Positions 54,461 to 63,439 of a stretch of DNA of 64,000 nt are shown piece by piece. A model generated the notes under the pieces. The model was not told the origin of the DNA. It saw only the letters and a list, made by a program, of their open reading frames with translations, and made no database searches. Location: the NCBI RefSeq assembly GCF_030503435.1, contig NZ_JAUKPO010000007.1, forward strand, positions 186,001 to 250,000, read 5' to 3'. A program made the translations under genes and the position numbers. Numbering within the stretch: position 1 is the first letter of the stretch; every line of letters starts with the position of its first letter. Source of the DNA: Rhodocytophaga aerolata (GTDB taxonomy: Bacteria > Bacteroidota > Bacteroidia > Cytophagales > 172606-1).

Positions 54461-57400
54461 ATGAAGAAAGCACTTTTAATAATCCTCGGTATAGTTATAG
54501 TTTTGCTTGGCGCAGCATTCATTCTTCCGGTTATATATAAGGATGAGATCAAGGCTAAAATTGATCAGGAAATAGCTAAAAAAGTAGATGCCAACGTGTA
54601 TTTCGATGCAGATGACTTCAGTGTAAGCCTATTTAGGCATTTTCCAAATATTACCGCTTCCATGCAAAATTTTGGGATAGTTGGTAAAGGAGAATTTAAA
54701 AACGATACGCTAGCAGCTATTAAATCCTTCGAAGTTACCGTAAACATCATGAGTGTTATCAAAGGCGATAAAATCGGAGTAAAGGCCTTAGACTTGGAAG
54801 AACCGCGTATTTATGCCAAAGTACTCAAAAACGGAAAAGCAAACTGGGACATTTATATACCTTCTCCGGAAGATACTGCTTCTGTGGCTGATACAGCCAA
54901 GTCCGAATTCGCTTTTGGTATTGATAACTGGTCTATCAGTAATGGGTACGTGGTATACGATGACAGAAGTATGCCGATGTACGCACGCATTGTTAATTTA
55001 AATCACCGTGGCAGTGGGGATTTTACTCAGGATTTATTTGACATGAAAACCTTAACAGATGTAGGAGCACTTACGGTATTATATGATGGAACAGAGTATC
55101 TGCGTAATAAAAAGCTGAATGCCGACATGACGTTGAGTATGAACTTGCCCGAATCCAAATATACTTTTAAAGATAATACTGTTCAATTAAATGATTTTGC
55201 CTTTGGCTTCGATGGGTATGTTGCTATGCCCGACACGAATATTAACATGGATATTACGTATAAGGCAAAAGAAAATACTTTCAAGAGCCTGCTCTCATTG
55301 GTGCCAGGTATATACACGGAAAGCTTTAAAGATGTAAAAACAGAGGGAAATATTGCTTTTGATGGCTATGCCAAAGGAACGTACAATGCCGTACAACTGC
55401 CTGCTTTCGGAGTGAATATGCAAGTTCGTGATGCGATGATGAAATACCCTGATTTGCCAACAGCTGTGACTAATATCAATGTGGATATGAAGGTAGATAA
55501 TAAGGATGGTATACTTGACAATACAATAATAGATGTAAAGAAATTTCATGCAGACTTTGGTAAGAATCCTATAGATGGACGTGTGCTCGTAAAAGGATTA
55601 ACCAATTATGATGTGGATGCCAATGTCCAAGCTAAATTAAACCTGGCAGAACTAACCCAAATGTTCCCGATCGAGGGAATGACCCTGAAAGGATTGTATA
55701 ACCTGAATTTAAAAGCCAAAGGAGTATACAGTGAGGCTAGAAAAACCATGCCTGCTATTGATGCCAATATGAGCCTGCAAAACGGCTATGTAAAATCAAA
55801 AGATTTTCCTGCCCCTTTAGAGCAATTACAGTTTACATCAACTGTCAAAAATGAGTCAGGGCAGATGGCAGATACAAAAGTATGGGTAAATGATTTTAAT
55901 ATGGTGCTGGAAGGAGAACCGCTTCAAGCCAATGCCTACATCGAAAACTTTGATGATTACACCTATGATGTACAAGTGAAAGGTACAGCTGACCTAACCA
56001 AATTGACTAAAATTTATCCGTTAGAAGGGATGACCTTAACCGGAAAAGCAAAGGCCGATATTGCTACTAAAGGTAAAATGTCTGATGTAGAGGCTGAGCG
56101 GTACGATAAACTGCCAACTAGCGGCACTATGGAGCTTAACAATTTTACCTATATCAGTGCAGACATGCCTCAAGGTGTAAAAGTTGATCATGCAGCAATG
56201 AATTTTACGCCACAGTACATCAACCTGACAGATTTCAAAGGTTTTCTAGGGAAGAGTGATGTAACTATGACAGGTACATTGTCTAATTATATAGCCTATT
56301 TGTTTAAAGAAAATCAGACTATCCGGGGAAATCTGTCATTCAAATCCAATCAGTTCGATGTAAATGAATGGATGACCGAAGATCCCAATGCTCCTGCTAC
56401 TGAAGAAGAACCACTTACTGTAGTGGAAGTACCCAAGAATATTGATTTTACACTGGTATCTACCATGGGCAAAGTATTGTACGATAATATGACTATGACC
56501 GATATGGCAGGTACTATTATAGTAAAAGATGGGGCGGTACGTATGGATAAATTAGGTTTTAATAGTTTAGGTGGCCGGTTCCTTACTAGTGGTACGTATG
56601 ATACTAAAGACCTACAGAATCCTGCATTTGATTTTACGTTAAACATAGCTGATGTAGCTGTATCCGAAGCCTATAAGACATTCAATACAGTTCAAGCACT
56701 TATGCCCTTAGCTAAGAATATTCAAGGTAATTTCTCCACAGATTTTAAAATTGCCGGTGGTTTAGGCCAGGACATGATGCCGTTATATAATACGTTAACC
56801 GGTGGGGGTATCATCAAATTATTAAGTGCTGTAGTAAAAGATGCTCCTGTTTTGAGCAACCTGAGCAGCTTTACAAAATTAAAAGATCTAGAAACCATTC
56901 AACTGAAAGATGTTATAATGCAGGCGGAAGTGAAAGAAGGCCGTATCCATTTTAAGCCGTTTGATGTAGCCGCAGGCCCCTACAAAATGAATATAGCAGG
57001 AAGCAATGGCATTGATGGTTCTTTGGATTATAAAGTAGCAATGAATATTCCGGCCGGACAATTAGGGAATACAATAAATACAGCACTTGCCTCGCTTACC
57101 GGAAAGCCAGTTGCCAATGCTGAAACCATTAAACTAGATTTGAGCATCGGAGGTTCTTATGCACAGCCTAAAATAGGATTGGCAGGCAGCAGTGCAACAG
57201 GCACGGTAAAAGAAGCCGTTACAGAAGCTGTGAAAGATAAAGTAAATACAGAAGTAGATAAGGTTAAAGCAGAAGCAGAAGCCAAAGCACGCGAAGAAGC
57301 AGACCGGTTAAAAACAGAAGCAGAAGCAAGAGCCAAGGCTGAACAAGAGCGGATTCAGGCAGAAGCAGAAGCCAAGAAAAAGCAATTGGAAGAGGAAGCC

Positions 57401-57490
57401 AAAAAGCGCATAGAGGAAGAAAAGAAACGTCTCAAAAATAAAATATTTGGTGCTCCCAAGAAAGACACTACAGCTACTACCGGTAATTAA
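54461..57490 (+). CDS. AsmA family protein
   Basis: A 1009-residue envelope protein. An N-terminal transmembrane anchor (about residues 5-24, LLIILGIVIVLLGAAFILP) is followed by AsmA_N-type sequence (IDQEIAKKVDANVYFDADDF, FPNITASMQNFGIVGKGEF). A long repetitive beta region comes next in which MFPIEGMTLKGLYNLNLKAK and IYPLEGMTLTGKAKADI recur. The C-terminal AsmA_2-like part (about 700-900) contains GGGIIKLLSAVVKD. Relatives form hydrophobic grooves that may carry phospholipids between membranes. The last 110 residues are a charged, Ala/Glu/Lys-rich coiled coil ending GAPKKDTTATTGN. The gene is monocistronic, with its own promoter and terminator. Confidence 0.87.
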   Translation: MKKALLIILGIVIVLLGAAFILPVIYKDEIKAKIDQEIAKKVDANVYFDADDFSVSLFRHFPNITASMQNFGIVGKGEFKNDTLAAIKSFEVTVNIMSVIKGDKIGVKALDLEEPRIYAKVLKNGKANWDIYIPSPEDTASVADTAKSEFAFGIDNWSISNGYVVYDDRSMPMYARIVNLNHRGSGDFTQDLFDMKTLTDVGALTVLYDGTEYLRNKKLNADMTLSMNLPESKYTFKDNTVQLNDFAFGFDGYVAMPDTNINMDITYKAKENTFKSLLSLVPGIYTESFKDVKTEGNIAFDGYAKGTYNAVQLPAFGVNMQVRDAMMKYPDLPTAVTNINVDMKVDNKDGILDNTIIDVKKFHADFGKNPIDGRVLVKGLTNYDVDANVQAKLNLAELTQMFPIEGMTLKGLYNLNLKAKGVYSEARKTMPAIDANMSLQNGYVKSKDFPAPLEQLQFTSTVKNESGQMADTKVWVNDFNMVLEGEPLQANAYIENFDDYTYDVQVKGTADLTKLTKIYPLEGMTLTGKAKADIATKGKMSDVEAERYDKLPTSGTMELNNFTYISADMPQGVKVDHAAMNFTPQYINLTDFKGFLGKSDVTMTGTLSNYIAYLFKENQTIRGNLSFKSNQFDVNEWMTEDPNAPATEEEPLTVVEVPKNIDFTLVSTMGKVLYDNMTMTDMAGTIIVKDGAVRMDKLGFNSLGGRFLTSGTYDTKDLQNPAFDFTLNIADVAVSEAYKTFNTVQALMPLAKNIQGNFSTDFKIAGGLGQDMMPLYNTLTGGGIIKLLSAVVKDAPVLSNLSSFTKLKDLETIQLKDVIMQAEVKEGRIHFKPFDVAAGPYKMNIAGSNGIDGSLDYKVAMNIPAGQLGNTINTALASLTGKPVANAETIKLDLSIGGSYAQPKIGLAGSSATGTVKEAVTEAVKDKVNTEVDKVKAEAEAKAREEADRLKTEAEARAKAEQERIQAEAEAKKKQLEEEAKKRIEEEKKRLKNKIFGAPKKDTTATTGN

Positions 57491-57500
57491 GCATATTTTT

Positions 57501-57543
57501 AAAACAAACGCCTGTCCGAAAAACTCAGACAGGCGTTTGTTTT
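57501..57543. terminator. Bidirectional terminator, asmA-like / def
   Basis: A perfect 16-bp stem, AAAACAAACGCCTGTC (57501-57516) with GACAGGCGTTTGTTTT (57528-57543), an 11-base loop and A/T runs on both sides, placed between convergent genes. Confidence 0.9.
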
Positions 57544-57573
57544 TATTAGGTACTCACCTTTAATAGATGCTAC

Positions 57574-58125
57574 CTATTTTATAGGAAATTTCATCCGGTA
57601 TTCAGCTTTGACCTGTCCGCGGCTAATATCAGTCAATTTAGACTTTAGCAGACGTTTTTTCATAGCAGAGAGATAATCCGTAAATAATATTCCCTGTATA
57701 TGATCATACTCATGCTGAATTACCCTAGCAGCATACCCATCAAACTCTTCCGTATGTTCTTGCCAATCGGTATCGAAATAGCGGATTTTAATAGTCTCTT
57801 TCCGGTAAATATCTGCCCGTATACCAGGTATGCTTAAACAGCCTTCTTCAAAAGCCCATTCTTTGCCACGTTCTTCTATGATAACCGGATTGATAAAAAC
57901 CTTTTTAAAGCCTTTTAACTTGTCTTCATCCAACGGCTCAGCATCTATTACAAACATCCGGATGCTTTTTCCAATTTGTGGAGCTGCTAAACCTACCCCA
58001 TGCGATTCATACATGGTTTCAAACATATCGTCAGCTAATTGTTTTACATCTAAGGAGCCTTTTTCTATATCTACAGCTACTTTTTTTAATACTGGGTCGC
58101 CATAAGCAACAATCGGATAAATCAT
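57574..58125 (-). CDS. def: Peptide deformylase
   Basis: Removes the formyl group from the N-terminal methionine of new proteins. The 183-residue enzyme has the three signature motifs: GVGLAAPQIG, EEGCLSIPG (metal-binding Cys) and QHEYDHIQG (HExxH, two metal-binding His and the catalytic Glu). Length is normal. It lies 101 bases downstream of the ruvX-like gene on the same strand, with a hairpin between them. Confidence 0.97.
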   Translation of the reverse strand: MIYPIVAYGDPVLKKVAVDIEKGSLDVKQLADDMFETMYESHGVGLAAPQIGKSIRMFVIDAEPLDEDKLKGFKKVFINPVIIEERGKEWAFEEGCLSIPGIRADIYRKETIKIRYFDTDWQEHTEEFDGYAARVIQHEYDHIQGILFTDYLSAMKKRLLKSKLTDISRGQVKAEYRMKFPIK

Positions 58126-58188
58126 TATAATGTATATTGAATATTGATTAATAAATTACGGAGCAACAGCGAAAAATTAACGATTATG

Positions 58189-58220
58189 TTAACTAATGAA
58201 GAAACTGCCTCATTAGTTAA
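58189..58220. terminator. Hairpin between the ruvX-like gene and def
   Basis: TTAACTAATGA (58189-58199) and TCATTAGTTAA (58210-58220) form a perfect 11-bp stem with a 10-base loop, 7 bases after the ruvX-like stop codon. The T-run lies on the plus-strand side, so on the transcribed strand it may be an attenuator, an mRNA-stabilising end or a partial terminator. Confidence 0.5.
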
Positions 58221-58226
58221 TTTTTC

Positions 58227-58640
58227 TTATCTTTTGCTCTCCATAAAACTTTGCAGAATCAAAACAGCGCTTATCTTGTCAACGTTCGCTTTGTCGCGGC
58301 GGTCTTTCTTTTTCATGCCTCCACTTATCATGGTATGCAGGGCAATACTGGATGTAAACCGCTCGTCGGCCAAATGTATAGGCGTACCGGAAAATTGCGT
58401 CTGCAGTTGTTTTACAAATTGTTTTACTAAAGGAGCATTGGAAGAATCAGTGTTATTTAATTGTTTTGGCATGCCTACAATAAAAGCTTCTATACCTTCC
58501 TTTTGCTCATATACTTTTAAGTAGTCAAAAATATCTTTGGAAGCTACAGTATCCAGTGCAGTTGCAATAATTTGCATAGGGTCAGATACTGCCAGGCCCA
58601 CTCTTTTAGCTCCATAATCTATAGCCATCAATCTACCCAT
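58227..58640 (-). CDS. ruvX: YqgF/RuvX family RNase H-fold nuclease
   Basis: A 137-residue YqgF-type protein, thought to act in pre-16S rRNA 5'-end processing and possibly on Holliday junctions. The RNase H-like pattern is visible: AIDYGAKRVGLAVSDP with the first acidic residue, EAFIVGMPKQLNNTDSSNAP, IHLADERFTSSIALHTMI with the second, and DKISAVLILQSFM with the third. Start 58640 (MGRLMAIDYG) resembles typical homologues; ATGs at 58646 and 58628 are alternatives. It lies 21 bases after the hemerythrin-like gene. Confidence 0.93.
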   Translation of the reverse strand: MGRLMAIDYGAKRVGLAVSDPMQIIATALDTVASKDIFDYLKVYEQKEGIEAFIVGMPKQLNNTDSSNAPLVKQFVKQLQTQFSGTPIHLADERFTSSIALHTMISGGMKKKDRRDKANVDKISAVLILQSFMESKR

Positions 58641-58667
58641 AGGCATACTACATACAATTAGCCGGAT

Positions 58668-59414
58668 TTAGTTCATAGGTATAATTTTATGGATATAGTC
58701 TCTTACTTCTTTTTCTAAAGCAAGGGCTTTTGGGAAAAGAATTTCATTTTCTATACGTGCATGTAATTTTAGCTCTTGTTCAAAGGCTTTCAATTCTGAA
58801 AATATTACCTTTATATGCAATCCATACTGTTTTTCTAACAAATATCCATTTGTAATCTGGCGGATGCCCTGCATTTCATCATCGTGTGTATCGTGATCCA
58901 TGGCATATTTCTGAAGAGAGTGCTTTTCCATTTCTAAAAATACCCGGCTGGCATACGATTTTTTCTTCTTAGCAGAAGCCAGTAATGCGATATAGGTGAA
59001 TAGGGTATCTTCTTCTTCATAGATATGATAGATAAAATCTTCTACAAATAAAGGAAACACAATTTGTAGATCTTTGGCTAGCGGTATAAGGCTAGGATTC
59101 AGCTTCTCAATTAGCCGGGCAATATACGGCAGCTTCTGCTTTATAAATAGATGATGGGTATGTTTCAGGTATTCTATTACCAGATCTATTGGCAGCTCAT
59201 CAACGGGTACTTTTGAATAAGGTGATTCTGCCGGCTCAGAGATAGATTCCAGACTCTGCACTACTTGATGCACATTTAGCCCTTTCTGTATACACACCTG
59301 CTTAAGCGTATTTTCAGAATATTCATAAAACTGGATTCCAAAATAATACAAAACATAGGCGAATACATAGTTTTCGTCTACTAGGTCTGTAATCTTCTTG
59401 TTGCTAATTTCCAC
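58668..59414 (-). CDS. ScdA/YtfE-like hemerythrin-domain protein without the CC motif
   Basis: A 248-residue protein resembling the RIC (repair of iron centres) family. The first 55 residues look like the ScdA_N domain (ITDLVDENYVFAYVLYYFGI, TLKQVCIQKGLNVHQVVQSL), but the usual DFCCGG reads QFYEYS (residues 28-33), so the reactive cysteine pair is gone. A hemerythrin-like four-helix domain follows, with candidate di-iron ligands in YLKHTHHLF, EDFIYHIYEEEDTLF, MDHDTHDDEM and ELKLHARIENEILFPKA. Di-iron RIC proteins help to restore Fe-S clusters damaged by nitric oxide. The family fit is good, but the missing cysteines make the function less certain. The gene is upstream of the ruvX-like gene. 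Confidence 0.82.
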   Translation of the reverse strand: MEISNKKITDLVDENYVFAYVLYYFGIQFYEYSENTLKQVCIQKGLNVHQVVQSLESISEPAESPYSKVPVDELPIDLVIEYLKHTHHLFIKQKLPYIARLIEKLNPSLIPLAKDLQIVFPLFVEDFIYHIYEEEDTLFTYIALLASAKKKKSYASRVFLEMEKHSLQKYAMDHDTHDDEMQGIRQITNGYLLEKQYGLHIKVIFSELKAFEQELKLHARIENEILFPKALALEKEVRDYIHKIIPMN

Positions 59415-59760
59415 AGTATTGGTAGTATTAAGAGCCTTTTACAAAGATAATTATTTTGTCAGATTAAGTCCACTGCTATATTTTATATGTCGTGTTTTTA
59501 AATGGAAATTTAACGCATAAGCCGCTCATACAGTTTAATTAGTATTTTGTAGGTTAATTAGCCAACTTTATACTACACTCTTTTGTTATACTAACGAATA
59601 ACTATATGAAAATAAGTAAAGCACAGGACAGTATTTATAAAATTTTATAGACTTTCGAATTTACTTTTCTTTTAGCTTATTCGTATATTTAATTTACTTA
59701 ATCTTATTATTCAGCCATTAACATCGGTCAGCATTCTCTTAACTCAAAATTTCATACAAG
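59415..59760. other. Divergent intergenic region, hemerythrin-like / S41 protease
   Basis: About 345 bases of AT-rich DNA. The left end has a possible -7 box for the hemerythrin-like gene. I see no clear promoter box for the S41 protease gene, no open frame and no strong hairpin. Confidence 0.4.
59442..59449 (-). promoter_or_regulatory. Candidate -7 box of the hemerythrin-like gene
   Basis: On the minus strand TATCTTTG (59449 to 59442) matches TAnnTTTG and would start transcription about 20 bases before the ATG at 59414. A good -33 box was not found. Confidence 0.35.
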
Positions 59761-61431
59761 GTGAGTAAAATTAATAATTCAAAGTTCTATGTCAGATTAC
59801 CTCTGCTTATGGCTATTGCCATTTCAGGAGGTATATTTATTGGAGCCACTATGTTTGGGGGTAGCTCTAATATGAGTAGTATAACCAAAGGTTATATGAA
59901 ATATAAAGAAATATTAACGCATATCGACAGAGATTACGTAGATACTGTAAATACAGAAGACCTCATAGATTATTCTATTGAGAAGATGCTGGAAAAACTT
60001 GACCCACATACGGTGTATATTCCTGCCAAAGATCTGCAAATGGCCAGAGCCCAACTGGAAGGCGATTTTGATGGAATTGGAGTAGAGTTCAATATTTTTA
60101 AAGACACTGTTTTTGTGGTAGCCCCGATAGCAGGCGGCCCTTCTGAAACTGCTGGCATACGTGCCGGAGATAAAATTGTGGAAGTAGATGGCAAACCGAT
60201 GGTTGGTAAAGAGGTGGACAACTCTACTGTATTTAGCCGGTTGAGAGGTCCAAAAGGTTCTAAAGTAAAAATAGGAATCAAACGTGGCCTGGCTAATGAT
60301 TTGTTGAACTTTACTGTAACGCGCAACAAAATACCAACCTATTCCATTGATGCTACCTACATGATTGATAACAAAACTGGATATATTAAAGTAAACCGTT
60401 TTGCTGCCAATACCTATGAAGAGTTTAAGAAAGCCATGAATACTCTTAAAAATGAAGGTATGCAGCAGTTAGTACTCGACTTGCGAGGAAACCCCGGCGG
60501 CTATATGGACCGGGCAACTAATATGGCAGATGAGTTTATAGCAGGAAATAAGCTAATTGTGTATACCGATGGAAAAGAATCGCGGTACGATTCCAGAGTG
60601 AATGCTTATATTAATGGTGTATTTGAGAAGGGACCAGTAGTAGTGCTGATTGATGAAGGGAGTGCTTCTGCTTCTGAAATTGTAGCAGGCGCCTTACAAG
60701 ATAATGATAGAGCCCTAATTGTGGGAAGGCGTTCTTTTGGAAAAGGTTTGGTGCAAGCCCCTATTCCTTTGGAAGATGGATCTGAGCTTCGGTTAACTAT
60801 TTCGAGATATTACACGCCGAGTGGCCGTAGTATACAAAAACCATATACCCACGAGGGAGAAGATGAAGATTATACTATGGATGTGATGAAAAGGTATGAA
60901 CATGGAGAACTTTTCCATGCAGACAGCATCAAGTTTAATGATTCTTTAAAATTCCAGACGGTAAAAGGCCGCACAGTTTATGGTGGAGGTGGTATTATGC
61001 CCGATGTATTTGTACCCTTAGATACAAGTTACAACACCAAATACTTGAACAAATTAGTTAATGCCAACATCATCCGTGAATACGCCTTTAACTATTATAC
61101 CAAAAATAAAGCTGAGCTGGAAAAAATGAAGTTTGAAGACTTCAAAAATAACTTTGCTGTGACAGACCAGATGATGAAAGACGTAGTCAACAATGGTACG
61201 GCAGCAGGAGCCCAATTTAATGAACTAGAATACAACCGTTCCAAAGAATTTATACGTACACAGTTAAAAGCACTAATTGCCCGGAGTGTATGGAAAAGTG
61301 GCAGTGGAAGTACAGGATTGAATAATGAATACTATCAGGTAATGTCATCTAATGACGAAGTATACAACCAAGCGCTTAATCTGTTTGATAGAGCTGCCGA
61401 AATTGAAAAAGGGAAAGTAGCCGTGAAATAA
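59761..61431 (+). CDS. S41 family C-terminal processing peptidase
   Basis: A 556-residue exported protease of the CtpA/Prc type. It starts at GTG; residues about 13-31 are a signal anchor. A PDZ domain lies at about 90-180 (GDFDGIGVEFNIFKDTVFVV, AGIRAGDKIVEVDG). The tail-specific protease domain follows (about 195-370), with LVLDLRGNPGG, the catalytic S305 in DEGSASASEIVAGALQD and K328 in RSFGKGLVQ, then LRLTISRYYTPSGRSIQKP. The last 180 residues are a helical extension. Such enzymes trim envelope proteins from their C-termini. The gene is monocistronic and ends in a strong hairpin. Confidence 0.95.
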   Translation: MSKINNSKFYVRLPLLMAIAISGGIFIGATMFGGSSNMSSITKGYMKYKEILTHIDRDYVDTVNTEDLIDYSIEKMLEKLDPHTVYIPAKDLQMARAQLEGDFDGIGVEFNIFKDTVFVVAPIAGGPSETAGIRAGDKIVEVDGKPMVGKEVDNSTVFSRLRGPKGSKVKIGIKRGLANDLLNFTVTRNKIPTYSIDATYMIDNKTGYIKVNRFAANTYEEFKKAMNTLKNEGMQQLVLDLRGNPGGYMDRATNMADEFIAGNKLIVYTDGKESRYDSRVNAYINGVFEKGPVVVLIDEGSASASEIVAGALQDNDRALIVGRRSFGKGLVQAPIPLEDGSELRLTISRYYTPSGRSIQKPYTHEGEDEDYTMDVMKRYEHGELFHADSIKFNDSLKFQTVKGRTVYGGGGIMPDVFVPLDTSYNTKYLNKLVNANIIREYAFNYYTKNKAELEKMKFEDFKNNFAVTDQMMKDVVNNGTAAGAQFNELEYNRSKEFIRTQLKALIARSVWKSGSGSTGLNNEYYQVMSSNDEVYNQALNLFDRAAEIEKGKVAVK

Positions 61432-61452
61432 ACTTCGGTTACCGATCCTTTC

Positions 61453-61510
61453 ACAGCCGGTAGTCTATAGGTTAATGAGTTGTATTAGCCTATAAACTAC
61501 CGGCTGTTTC
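61453..61510 (+). terminator. Terminator of the S41 peptidase gene
   Basis: ACAGCCGGTAGTCTATAGG (61453-61471) pairs with CCTATAAACTACCGGCTGT (61489-61507), 19 bp with one mismatch and a 17-base loop, followed by TTC. It ends 30 bases before the homogentisate dioxygenase ATG. Confidence 0.82.
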
Positions 61511-61539
61511 TATTGAAGAATCATTATAACCCAATTTAT

Positions 61540-62697
61540 ATGAGTTATTATTATAAATTAGGAGAAATACCTCATAAACGCCATACTCAATTCAGGCAGC
61601 CCGATGGTAGCCTGTATAAAGAAGAGCTGGTAAGTTCCAAAGGTTTTCACGGTATTTATTCTATACTCTATCACAAAAATCCTCCTACTAAAGTAAAACA
61701 AGTAGATAAGCCTATCCCTTTTGGGTATACGATTGCCAAAGATAATCCTTTGCTGCAAACTCATCTGAAAACGTCTGTTTTACAAAGTACTGGCAAAGAT
61801 TTTCTGGAAGCCCGTAAAACGTTGCTAGCCAATAGTGATGTATCTCTAGCTATGTGTAATCCTACGGGCAAGCAAATGGATTATTTTTACAAAAATGGCG
61901 AATCTGATGAGGTGATTTTTGTACATGAAGGTAGCGGATATTTGATTTCCCAGTTTGGCAAACTCCGGTTTTTAGCCGGCGACTATGTGGTAATTCCACG
62001 CACCACTATTTATAAGATTCAGTTTGATGATGCCCCGGTACGGTTGCTGATTATTGAGTCTGCCGGCCCAATAGAAACAGTAAAACGATACAGGAATGAG
62101 CTAGGCCAGTTGTTAGAGCATTCACCTTATTGTGAGCGGGATATCCGGCCTCCGGCCGAATTAGCGATAGACGATGAAAAAGGAGAATATCTGCTAAAAA
62201 TTAAAAAAGGCGGGTACCTGCATCAATACATCTATGAATTTAGTCCGCTGGATGTAGTAGGTTGGGATGGCTTTTTGTATCCTTATGCGCTTTCTATCCA
62301 TGACTTTGAACCCATAACCGGACGGATTCATCAGCCACCTCCTGTGCATCAAACCTTCCAGGCACATAATTTTGTTATTTGCTCATTTGTGCCCCGGCTA
62401 TTCGACTATCATCCATTATCTATTCCTGCCCCTTATAATCATTCTAACATAGATTCAGATGAGGTACTGTATTATGTAGAAGGAAATTTCATGAGCAGGC
62501 GAGGCATAGAAAGAGGTTCTTTCACCTTGCACCCTGGCGGCCTCCCTCATGGCCCTCATCCGGGTACAACGGAAGCCAGTATAGGAGCCACAAAAACAGA
62601 AGAACTGGCTGTGATGATAGATACTTTCCGTCCTTTGCTGCTGACAGAAGATGCACTTGAATATGTAGATAAGAACTATCCTATGAGCTGGAATTGA
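61540..62697 (+). CDS. hmgA: Homogentisate 1,2-dioxygenase
   Basis: Opens the ring of homogentisate in tyrosine and phenylalanine catabolism. The 385-residue protein shows the family's cupin layout: YKLGEIPHKRHTQFRQPDG at the N-terminus, DEVIFVHEGSGYLISQFG, YSPLDVVGWDG-like FSPLDVVGWDGFLYPYALS, and the iron site region APYNHSNIDSDEVLYYVEG plus LHPGGLPHGPHPGTTEASIG. Length fits the shorter bacterial form. The ATG at 61540 is preferred; a TTG 27 bases upstream would fall against the preceding terminator. Other genes of the pathway (hpd, maleylacetoacetate isomerase, fumarylacetoacetase) are not in the window. Confidence 0.94.
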   Translation: MSYYYKLGEIPHKRHTQFRQPDGSLYKEELVSSKGFHGIYSILYHKNPPTKVKQVDKPIPFGYTIAKDNPLLQTHLKTSVLQSTGKDFLEARKTLLANSDVSLAMCNPTGKQMDYFYKNGESDEVIFVHEGSGYLISQFGKLRFLAGDYVVIPRTTIYKIQFDDAPVRLLIIESAGPIETVKRYRNELGQLLEHSPYCERDIRPPAELAIDDEKGEYLLKIKKGGYLHQYIYEFSPLDVVGWDGFLYPYALSIHDFEPITGRIHQPPPVHQTFQAHNFVICSFVPRLFDYHPLSIPAPYNHSNIDSDEVLYYVEGNFMSRRGIERGSFTLHPGGLPHGPHPGTTEASIGATKTEELAVMIDTFRPLLLTEDALEYVDKNYPMSWN

Positions 62698-62811
62698 TTA
62701 TTTCTCATTGGGGAGGCATCAACAAGTACTTACAAACCAATCGGTAGGAGATACTAATAGTCTGCTGAAAATGGGTTAGGAATAAATGTTTAATCTTTTA
62801 TACGTTGAAAT

Positions 62812-63408
62812 TTGAAAAATCTAAGTTTTCCATTAACGTTTACCTTTAAAATATCTACGTTTTCTAATGACTTTATTGTAGAGGATGCCAATGGCACAGT
62901 CATTCATTTTGTCAGACAAAAACTCTTTAAGTTTATTGAGGAAGTACAGGTTTTTAATAATGAGTCTAAGTCACAGGTATTGTATACTATAAAAGCCAAC
63001 AAATGGATTGATTTTTCAGCAGCCTATATTTTTGCTGATACCAGGGGTTTGGAAATAGGACGGGTAGCCAGAAAAGGATGGGCTTCTATCTGGAAAGCCC
63101 GGTACGAAATATATGATGAAAACAGGATACAAGATATGTTTATTAGTGAAGAGAATGGCTGGGTAAAAGTAGGTGATGCAATCCTGGGAGAAATACCTTT
63201 GCTAGGCATATTTACCGGCTATTTGTTTAACCCCGCTTATATAGTAACCAGGCCAAATGGAACTAAAGTAGCTAAATTGAAAAAAGAGCCTTCATTCTTT
63301 GGGCGCCGTTTTACAGTATCAAAAATATCCGATTTTCAAGAAGGCGAAGAAGAACGCCTTGTTCTAAGCTTGATGATGATGATTCTTTTGGAAAGACGCA
63401 GAGGCTAA
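62812..63408 (+). CDS. LURP-one/tubby-C2-like protein
   Basis: A 198-residue protein, probably with the single-domain tubby-like beta barrel of LURP-one-related proteins. It shows FIVEDANGTVIHFVRQKLFK, FNNESKSQVLYTIKANKWID, FADTRGLEIGRVARKGWASI, WKARYEIYDENRIQDMFISE and a hydrophobic segment GDAILGEIPLLGIFTGYLFN. No catalytic residues are apparent; bacterial relatives are uncharacterised and some tubby-like folds bind phospholipids. No ATG is available near the N-terminus, so it appears to start at TTG (62812). The final MMMILLERRRG is unusual but the frame is intact. Confidence 0.65.
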   Translation: MKNLSFPLTFTFKISTFSNDFIVEDANGTVIHFVRQKLFKFIEEVQVFNNESKSQVLYTIKANKWIDFSAAYIFADTRGLEIGRVARKGWASIWKARYEIYDENRIQDMFISEENGWVKVGDAILGEIPLLGIFTGYLFNPAYIVTRPNGTKVAKLKKEPSFFGRRFTVSKISDFQEGEEERLVLSLMMMILLERRRG

Positions 63409-63439
63409 CTTAAGTTTCTTACAATTCAGGTAAGATGCC

